Of a stretch of 64,000 nt of DNA, positions 56,614-64,000 are shown in pieces. Origin of the DNA: Carposina sasakii (taxonomy: Eukaryota; Arthropoda; Insecta; Lepidoptera; Carposinidae); NCBI GenBank assembly GCA_014607495.2, contig CP053170.1, positions 5,084,001 to 5,148,000 on the forward strand. Direction: 5' to 3'. The notes beneath the pieces are model-generated. The model was not told the origin of the DNA. It saw only the letters and a list, made by a program, of their open reading frames with translations, and ran no database searches. The position numbers and the translations under genes were made by a program. Every line of letters begins with the position of its first letter. Position 1 is the stretch's first letter.

Positions 56614-57577
56614 TACTGTGAAACTCTTTTTTGGTACATACATACATAATACATACTGTAATTAAAATTTCCAACAAGTATGGTACACAAGAGAATGAAG
56701 TATTTTAAGTATTTCGCTGTATAAACGCTATAATATTCCTTATTACAGTCACGATAAGGATTAATTTCCTACGTTGTTAAAAAATACTTCAAGTACGACC
56801 ATGTCTACAACCAACAAGTCAATGTCAGTTCAAAAATGTCAAACTGGGGTAAGAGCGGGATAAATTAAGACTTAAGCAGGAGTTAAGTCATAGTTAAGTT
56901 AAACCCTTTAGTTAAACGTTTAAAAAGTGAGGGCGAGGCAACTAGCAGAGGAAAAATTGTACGTTATACTGCATTCAGCAAACTAAATAACTAAATACGA
57001 TTTTATTGAAAATGCGCAAATAAAAGTGTAAGTGAAAGGGGAAAAAAATCCATCACTAATCGGAAAAGTTATAATAAGTTGGCAAGTTCTCTATGTAGGT
57101 AGTCTGTGAGTAGACAGCACAGCACGGTGGTGTGTTTCTGGATATCAACCACTATTGCAACTACAGGAGTGCGTTTACGTTCACCATCCAGTCTAAAATT
57201 TAAACTGACTAAATGTCAAACACCCCATTCAAGCACTCCGCGAGGCGAAAAATTAAACAGTCAAAATTTTATCCGACGCGTTCACGTTCGTCCGCTGGTA
57301 TAAATTTTCGCCTGGCTAGGATAAATTTTTACGTGGTTTTTAGGTCGCGAAATTTTATCCTGCTGTCAGATTGACATTAATGACAGCTGTCTGTTGTTTT
57401 TTGCTCGATTCGCGCCTTGATTGAATACTATTAAATTGAGTAGAAAACTTGAAACACGACAATCCCTCGCTAGATAATTTTTAACCGGCTAAGATTTCAC
57501 AGGCTTACATAAACGCACCCCTGTTCTTCATTATGAGAAAGAGATAGGAAATCTATTACGTTTTTCGACAAAAAGAG

Positions 57578-57689
<112 letters not shown>

Positions 57690-58089
57690 AAGAATATAAC
57701 AGAGAGCATATTTTAGGTTCTTTAAGGTGCCCACCTAGTCACATGATACTAGGTAGTAATAAAATATACTATGTGATTTGATAGCGCCATCTATTGTCGA
57801 ATAGCATACATTTCTAGGTCAATTCAGTGAAACTCAAACCATTTCATTTCGATCACGTCGATCGGGTGTAACATGGCTTCTTTCGTAACTGTTAGGTCAT
57901 TATAGCATCTCTACTTAGTTTGTGCTGTTAGGTATTGCTAAGGTTTACCCTTTATTCTATGGGTTTACAATTTCTTTTTATGAAAATCCGACTGCCTGCC
58001 TGTTGCCCACATAAAGGGCCTGTAACTAGAATTGAACCCGCCACCTTCCAACTGGAAGACGCACGTCTTACCATTAGTTAAATAAGCTC

Positions 58090-58095
58090 TTTATT
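58090..58095 (-). terminator. Polyadenylation signal of the PTPDC1-like gene
   Basis: AATAAA on the minus strand, 26 bases past the stop codon of the last exon. Confidence 0.6.
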
Positions 58096-58121
58096 AGCAA
58101 AGTCATAAAAAAGTCAACAAA

Positions 58122-61100
58122 TTATTTCCAAGCCTTTATTCTCAACCTTCTACAGGGAATGACAACATCAGCGTCATCTATCCCAGGCTTCACCATGTCC
58201 TTCTGGATTTCCACTATCATCCTCAAGAAGAAATTCACGACTTGGCTGCAAGTGCCGTCGCGGAGCCTTTGGAAGTCCTTGTGGGTAGGAAGACATCTGC
58301 TGTTGATCATAATCGTCTGGTGAGACAAGGAGGCGAGGAGTCGTTTCAGGATATCCACCTTCTTGTTAGAAGCCAACGGACGGAGGCGTGTGACGAAACG
58401 GAGTAGGTATTCTAGGAGCATCACGTCCTCCTGGAAAACATAAGGGATTTCATTAATAAGGTTCATTTGAAGTTAATAAGTTCAGTTCGTCCACTTGCAA
58501 ATCTAATCTAGAATAGGTAGGTAGGTATATACCTAAGGTCTTTTTAAAATTAGTGATTATCTTTTGACACGAAACTAGGTTGGTAAAAAGAAACAACTTT
58601 CACACTAAAAAAATCAGCTGTCAATCACTAATTTTGAAAAGATCTTATACAGGTGTTTTTTCGTTGCCACCCTTAACGAAGGGTACGTACTCTATACATC
58701 AAATAAAGTAAGTTTATGCCAAAAAAAAATGCTGGGAAAAGACGTAATTTTTTTTTTAATTTTTTACTGGCAAAATTTATAGTGTCCAGTATTTATGCTA
58801 GTTTTTTCATAGATGATAAAATCTTGCTACACGCGTCAATGTGCATTTATGCAGAAAAACGCAATCTATTTACTCAACATTGGACCCTAATATTTTGGAA
58901 ACCAGACACTTCCAAGGTATGCTTCCATGGAGAAAAATGATCGTGATGATGAGGAGATTCCGTAGTTTTCGGGAACCGGGATTGGTCCACCACTCATTCC
59001 CGCCTCTGCAACTCCTGTGATCCAGGATCAACAGAGGACCCCAGAAAAATGCATAACATAGCATAGAAAATCCCGGGGGGACCTAACTAGCGACTATAAA
59101 GTATTAAAACTAATAGAAAAACAGAATGTGAAGTATGAAGATAGGTATGCTTAATATTACATTAAGCACTGACTGACAATATTATTACAATTGGAACATA
59201 CGGCTACTTTATGTTACCTATGAGTTATTATGCTAATAAGTAGTTTTCGGGAACGTTGACGACAAAAAATCAATCTGTATAATAGTTTTGGATTCCTGCG
59301 TTAGCGGTGCTGTCATTTTACGGGCGTGAAATAATTTTTCACATATCGGCACCGTAAATACTAGGGTTGTCTTTAAGCGATCAAACGGCCACTTGATGAC
59401 GGTACAGCTTAGGAATCTATACTTGTAATTTCCATTTTTTATTTATTTTAAACGCCATCATTAGGTATAGCTTTTTAGATTGCCTCTTATTTTCCTCGCA
59501 TGTCGTACGTTCCTAGGCACATTATTATAAGGATATGAATAGCTGAACTTATTACTATATGGCTGAATAGACGTTGAGCTGTACACATACTATCATCACC
59601 ATCATTATCATCAGCCTATTGCAGTCCACTGCTGGACGTAGGCCTCCCCCAGGGCACGTCACAAGACTGGGTATTTGCCCATAGTCACCACGCTGGGCAG
59701 GCGGGTTGGTGACCGTAGTTTGTATTTTGGACTATGTTGTCAACACGGGAGGCGCTGCTGCCCAACTCCCGCCTCGCATGGGCAGACATGGGGTGGTACG
59801 AATTCTACTCTGCCGACACCACGCGGTACTATGTATTATTATATCCAAAATTGCCTGACCATCAAAGTTTCAAGACAATCTTGACAACCACACTGACCTC
59901 GCAACCAAGGTAAGTAAGGTAAGGTAAGTACTCGTACCTATATAGGATTTAATAAAACAAGTGACAGTGTGGCTTAGAGCATGACGCTACGTGATATCTA
60001 GCAGTAAACTCTAGGTATAATCACCCTCTCCATGGACGATATGCAGGCCTCAACATTGTGGCCCCTGCCGACGATGGTGGACAGGTCCTCGCGGTCCAGC
60101 ACCGGATGCTTCAGACCCTCGAGCCACTCCAGCAGCAGGCCTGACAGGATTGCCGGGTCTTCCTGTAGATAAATACAATATAACATTCAGTTCCATTTCG
60201 CTGCATTTTGAAGAAGCTTTTTATCATATAACTACCCAAATGATTCTGCTTACCGCGCAATGTCGTAGATTCTAACCCCGTATAATGACTTTCGATGTAT
60301 TTACAAGTCATTAATGTTTCTATGGTTTATCCTGTTGCTTTAGGTACCCTCTACACAAGACCTTAGTACACCAAGAATCTAGTGTTGTGTAGTTTGTGAA
60401 TATTTATTTATTAGATACCTACTTATTTCTATCAAGACCTACCTCTTCATCGATCCTAGAAATTGCATCTCTTTTTTGGTTAATGTCAACACGGAACTCC
60501 TTCAAATACTTCTGTCGCTCGTGTGGAAGACTGCGGTGATCCGTAACGAAAGCCTGTAAGAAAAGGGCATAAAATTCTGCACGTGGAAGCTGCGTACTAT
60601 GAAGAGATAATGTAGACTGTAGAGGTACATACTTTTTTACCTACCTATGCATTATGCGTGTATGAGTTGTGTTAGCAAGTATCCGTATGCCTTGTCTAAT
60701 TCAAAGTATCTTCTACTACCTGCCATAATGTACGGGCCTGTACCAATGAATTTATTTCATGTACAGATTTTAATGTTGTAAAACTGTCACTTAGCTCGTG
60801 CCTCGGAAAGCACGTAAAACCGTTGGTCCAGCGCCTGATCTCTCTCCGGTCGTGGCGGCTTTCCGTCCCCTCGGACTATGAGATTAACGGAATAGAGGTT
60901 GCACCTATGTTTGCGTACACATTTGTGCACTATAATATCTCCTGCGTACCTGGCCAATCTCCGTCGTAGAGATTGGTCACTTTGGCCGAAATACGGTCGG
61001 AGATCATCATCATCAACATCGTACATATGGTGGAAAGGTGCATTTAAGCAGAGCACTATTGAGGCCTGTCCTAACGACCTTATTACGAGTAGGTAAGTAG

Positions 61101-63788
61101 ATATAAGTAGTTTGTAAGTATGGTCAAAGATGGTTAACCTCATGCACATGAACAGCGGGCGTAGTCCCTGCACTAGATGAGCCCGTGATCCTGCTGACTG
61201 TCTCCAGGTTCCTCTCGATGTCCTCTTCTACGGGGTCACGCCATTCTATCATGGGCAATGTGTTGACTTGATCTGCAATGGTTGACGTGAGTGATAGTTG
61301 TAAAGATCAAAGCAATTATTTATTATTTATATTTTTCTGGTTATCATCATAAAGAGATCGGTCTCGTAGGTAGGGCCCGGTGGTGGTTCTATTTATATTT
61401 GCATTTCCGAATAGTAAACATGTTATTATATGCCACTAGCTGCTGCTGTTGCCCGTTGCTACTAGCTGTTTCGTCTGTGTGGACAGCAATACGTATTCTA
61501 TATACTTCACTGTACCCCTAACTACATGTACCTATGCATGATTTCCAGAAGATTGGCTGTGTAAACATAGCGTGAAGAGGTATCATAACAAACAAACTTA
61601 CTTTCGCATTATATATACCTATAATATTAAGTTGGGATGTAAAAGCATTCGGTTATCATAATCACAGTATATCATACCCTGAGCCATTTCCTCCGGAGTG
61701 GTGGGATCAGGGGGCTTGTTCTGCTTTATTCGGTACGCCAGGAAAGACTTGAAGAATGCTCGGTTCCTCACTCGGAAATCCAGCCCCGGACTTTTGTGGC
61801 AACCGCACAGCTTTAGTAACCGTTCGCAGAGGCAGTAGACTATCTGAAAGTATTATGCAAGATAATAAATAAAAAAGAACCAAATAATGTACATAATAAA
61901 AAAACTGAAAAGAAAAAAACAAGCACTTGTCCGGATGGTCTAGAATTCTATAATATTATTCTGGAATGAATACTATTGAATAACATAAAATATTTTCTAA
62001 TAATCGTAACATAACAACTGAACAGTCGGGATCCATTATCCGACAGCCAAGCTAATATTTCCATGGATCCTGGAAATACATACATAGGCTGTTAAACACA
62101 ATACCACTCCTTTGCGTCGCGCAGTCGGGTAAAAATAAAATACCTAAAATAACCGTGCTTGTTATTATTTTAGAGAGGAATCAGAAGGTTGCTTTCAAAA
62201 AAACCGATCAGGAAATACCTACCTTGGGTATTTCCCTGAAGGCCCTCTCCTCAAGCCCGTGTAAAGTGGCCCTCTGTCGGTATAGGTACTGCCGGAGAGT
62301 GAACTCGGAGGTCTTGCGATCCTTCGTCAGCATTATTGATTCCCTAAGTTAAATGTTGATTTTAATTATGTTGATTTATAACTACGGTGCGAAACTCAGC
62401 TCAGTAACCTTGAGTACCTACACCGGATGCAGTTTCATACATTGCAACTCGTGGTACATGCACGTCTACTCGTACGTCTACGCTTACATAATACGCATCC
62501 GATGTGCTCGGGGCTCGGGGTTAAAAGCCGGGTAAAAGGTGCCATATTTATAACCGATCCTACACAGCAGTTGCAAAGGCCATGTTGTCGCGACACAACT
62601 GGTTTCTATGTATTTCTATGATATTCCTTCGTAGCAACTAAGTCTTCATAGAAGTGCATAAAAACCAGTAGCAGAAATCTCCTATGCTGCTGTGTAGTCA
62701 GCTACAAACTTGTACCTTTACAATCCCAACGTCTTAACTTCTTTGCTGTATCTTACTTGGAACTAAAGACAACAGTCTGAGGCAGCAGGTAGTGCTCAAA
62801 CTGCTGCACGCACAGGATCTGGCCCGAGGTCTGCACGGAGCGGGGCCTCTTCTTGCGGACCAGGCGGATGGCGTCGTTGGCGCGGATCCTCAGAGAGTAT
62901 ACGAGGTAGCAGGCGATCAGCACGCCTGTGCGACCTAGGCCTGCAAATTTTAGATGAATTACAAAACCTTTATTTGCGCAAAAGAGAGTAAAGTCTACCT
63001 AAGAGTTTAGAAAGAAGGAATAAAGTACTCGTAAATATATAGGTTTGAGCATGGGTAATTATTTTTTCTGAGGTTTGCTGCAAATCCCTATAAAAATAAC
63101 TTTCTCAAATAAGCACCAGCAGCAGTATTTATAGTTATTCTAAACAGCCCTTCTATCTATCTTATGGACAATATTCTGTGGTATACCTGCATGACAGTGT
63201 ATGGCGACCCTGCCCTCTTGCAGTGCGAAGGATAGGACTTTGGCCATGTCGAGCAGACCGCACAAACTGGCCTCGCCGTAGTCTGGCCACGCGAAGTTGT
63301 AGTAGTATACTGAAAGGCAGAAGTTGTGTGAGAAGTAAAGTTTTTTGATAACTGGTTTACTGATGTGTGTGATGTGAGTGTGATGAGTGCATACTGATGA
63401 CGTTGATATCAGGATAAAATTACGAGTATCATTGGGTAAGCATATATTAAACAATTTGGACATGGGGTCCTATCGATGGACCTCGGATTTGTGTCTGAAC
63501 TCAATGAATTTGTTTAGTAAAGCGGCATACAGGAAGATGTAGCAGCGTGCTAACTAAATGGAGGGGCTGCTGCCAGAGAAACGCTAATGACACAGAAGGA
63601 AAGCGTGTTATGCGTCAACTGGTACGTCAGCTTCAATCTTGTGGTTTAACACACGTACAATTAAATACTTACTGTCATGGGCCATGAACACGTTGGGATC
63701 ATACGTGAATCCTGACTTGGTGAGCGGCGGGCCGCAGCTGGCGTGCTCCCCCGGGGTCTGCAGGTTGATCACTGTGCGAATACCCCAG
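58122..63788 (-). CDS. Protein tyrosine phosphatase domain-containing protein 1-like (partial, 5' end outside)
   Basis: A dual-specificity-type phosphatase of the PTPDC1 family, linked in mammals to centrosomes and cilia. Minus-strand exons: 63788-63673, 63309-63187, 62940-62757, 62343-62223, 61843-61678, 61272-61139, 60553-60443, 60162-60025 and 58430-58122 (stop). Edges are AG/GT and all phases join, giving 434 residues plus a stop. The catalytic parts are complete: WPDYGEAS with the general-acid Asp, then IHCHAGLGRTGVL with the nucleophile Cys and P-loop Arg, split between exons 2 and 3 here. RANDAIRLVRKKRPRS and QTSGQI follow and match vertebrate PTPDC1. The C-terminal half (EEDIERNLETVSRI, ILSGLLLEWLEGL) is helical. 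Donor GTTAAC of the sixth exon is weak. The N-terminus and promoter lie beyond 64000. Confidence 0.92.
58650..59277 (-). mobile_element. MITE family M6, copy 3, split by an insertion
   Basis: Minus-strand copy matching 48147-48529, with its ends near 58650 (CAGGTGTTTTTTCG) and 59277. Its sequence breaks off at 58976 and resumes at 59240. Lies in the last intron of the PTPDC1-like gene. Confidence 0.75.
58977..59239. mobile_element. 263-bp nested insertion with 15-bp target duplication
   Basis: The M6 sequence GTAGTTTTCGGGAAC occurs on both sides (58962-58976 and 59240-59254), as expected for a target-primed LINE or SINE insertion. The insert includes CCTGTGATCCAGGATCAAC and has no coding capacity. 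Its family is not recognised. Confidence 0.75.
59597..59828 (+). repeat. Lepidopteran LINE-end repeat, copy 4
   Basis: CATCAGCCTATTGCAGTCC start and GGCACC-like end (CCGACACCACGCGG). An internal deletion lies near 59668 relative to 18905-19165. In the last intron of the PTPDC1-like gene. Confidence 0.6.
60731..61015 (+). mobile_element. tRNA-derived SINE, family T, body
   Basis: Starts GGGCCTGTACCAATGAATTT (end of the tRNA-like head) and continues through CACTTAGCTCGTGCCTCGG to GGCCGAAATACGGTCGGAG. Opposite orientation to the copy at 24862-25138. In an intron of the PTPDC1-like gene. Confidence 0.65.
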
Positions 63789-64000
63789 CTAGAATTAATT
63801 ACATAGGTAGGTAACGAACTTTGCTGCCATACACTGTAACCCCTGAATACCCTTGTGATTTCTTCAAGCTGTCCATACCATGGGGATAATGAATGAGTGA
63901 GCTTATCAAAAATATAATAGGTACATTAGTCTATCTACATATATGGCTGGCATAGCATCTAAACTTTCGACGAAACTGTTGCGTGTAAAACAAAAACTAT

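Overview
This is a window of insect nuclear DNA, almost certainly from a moth or butterfly (Lepidoptera). Five genes with spliced exons lie in AT-rich DNA full of transposon remains. The remains include Helitron-like elements with TC...CTAGT ends, a repeated LINE-end sequence of the type abundant in Lepidoptera, tRNA-derived SINEs and several families of TA-flanked MITEs. No bacterial genes, operons or CRISPR arrays are present. I read exon boundaries by eye from GT/AG sites, reading-frame continuity and conserved protein motifs.

Layout. 1-3290 (+) is a non-LTR retrotransposon with an open endonuclease-reverse transcriptase frame of about 969 codons. 3548-5850 (-) holds four exons of ORC6, an origin-recognition subunit; its 3' part is not visible. 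7050-26885 (+) is the gene for the stimulatory G protein alpha subunit (G-alpha-s): a probable 5' noncoding exon, a 10.6 kb repeat-filled first intron and eight coding exons giving a complete 379-residue protein. 26886-35600 is intergenic, with two good MITEs. 35623-52638 (+) is a 23-exon gene for a sperm-type Na+/H+ exchanger (SLC9C), with an exchanger domain, a voltage sensor and a cyclic-nucleotide-binding domain. 55277-56140 (-) is the two-exon gene for death-associated protein 1 (DAP1, 101 residues). 58122-63788 (-) holds nine exons of a PTPDC1-type phosphatase whose 5' end lies beyond the window.

The genes do not form one pathway. Loose links are that G-alpha-s raises cAMP through adenylyl cyclase while SLC9C family members can respond to cAMP and voltage, and that SLC9C and PTPDC1 both belong to families tied to flagella or cilia. 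Shared regulation is only a guess.

The most unusual sequence signal is repeated copying of exon-edge sequence into the neighbouring intron. Sequence overlapping or touching splice junctions has been reiterated into degenerate arrays beside G-alpha-s exons 2, 5, 7 and 8 and SLC9C exons 10 and 15. Some copies keep open frames and good splice donors. Also notable are a perfect 47-bp-arm palindrome, an 869-bp foldback element, a MITE interrupted by an insertion with a 15-bp target duplication, and an SLC9C protein that keeps its S4 charges but appears to have lost key exchanger and cAMP-pocket residues.
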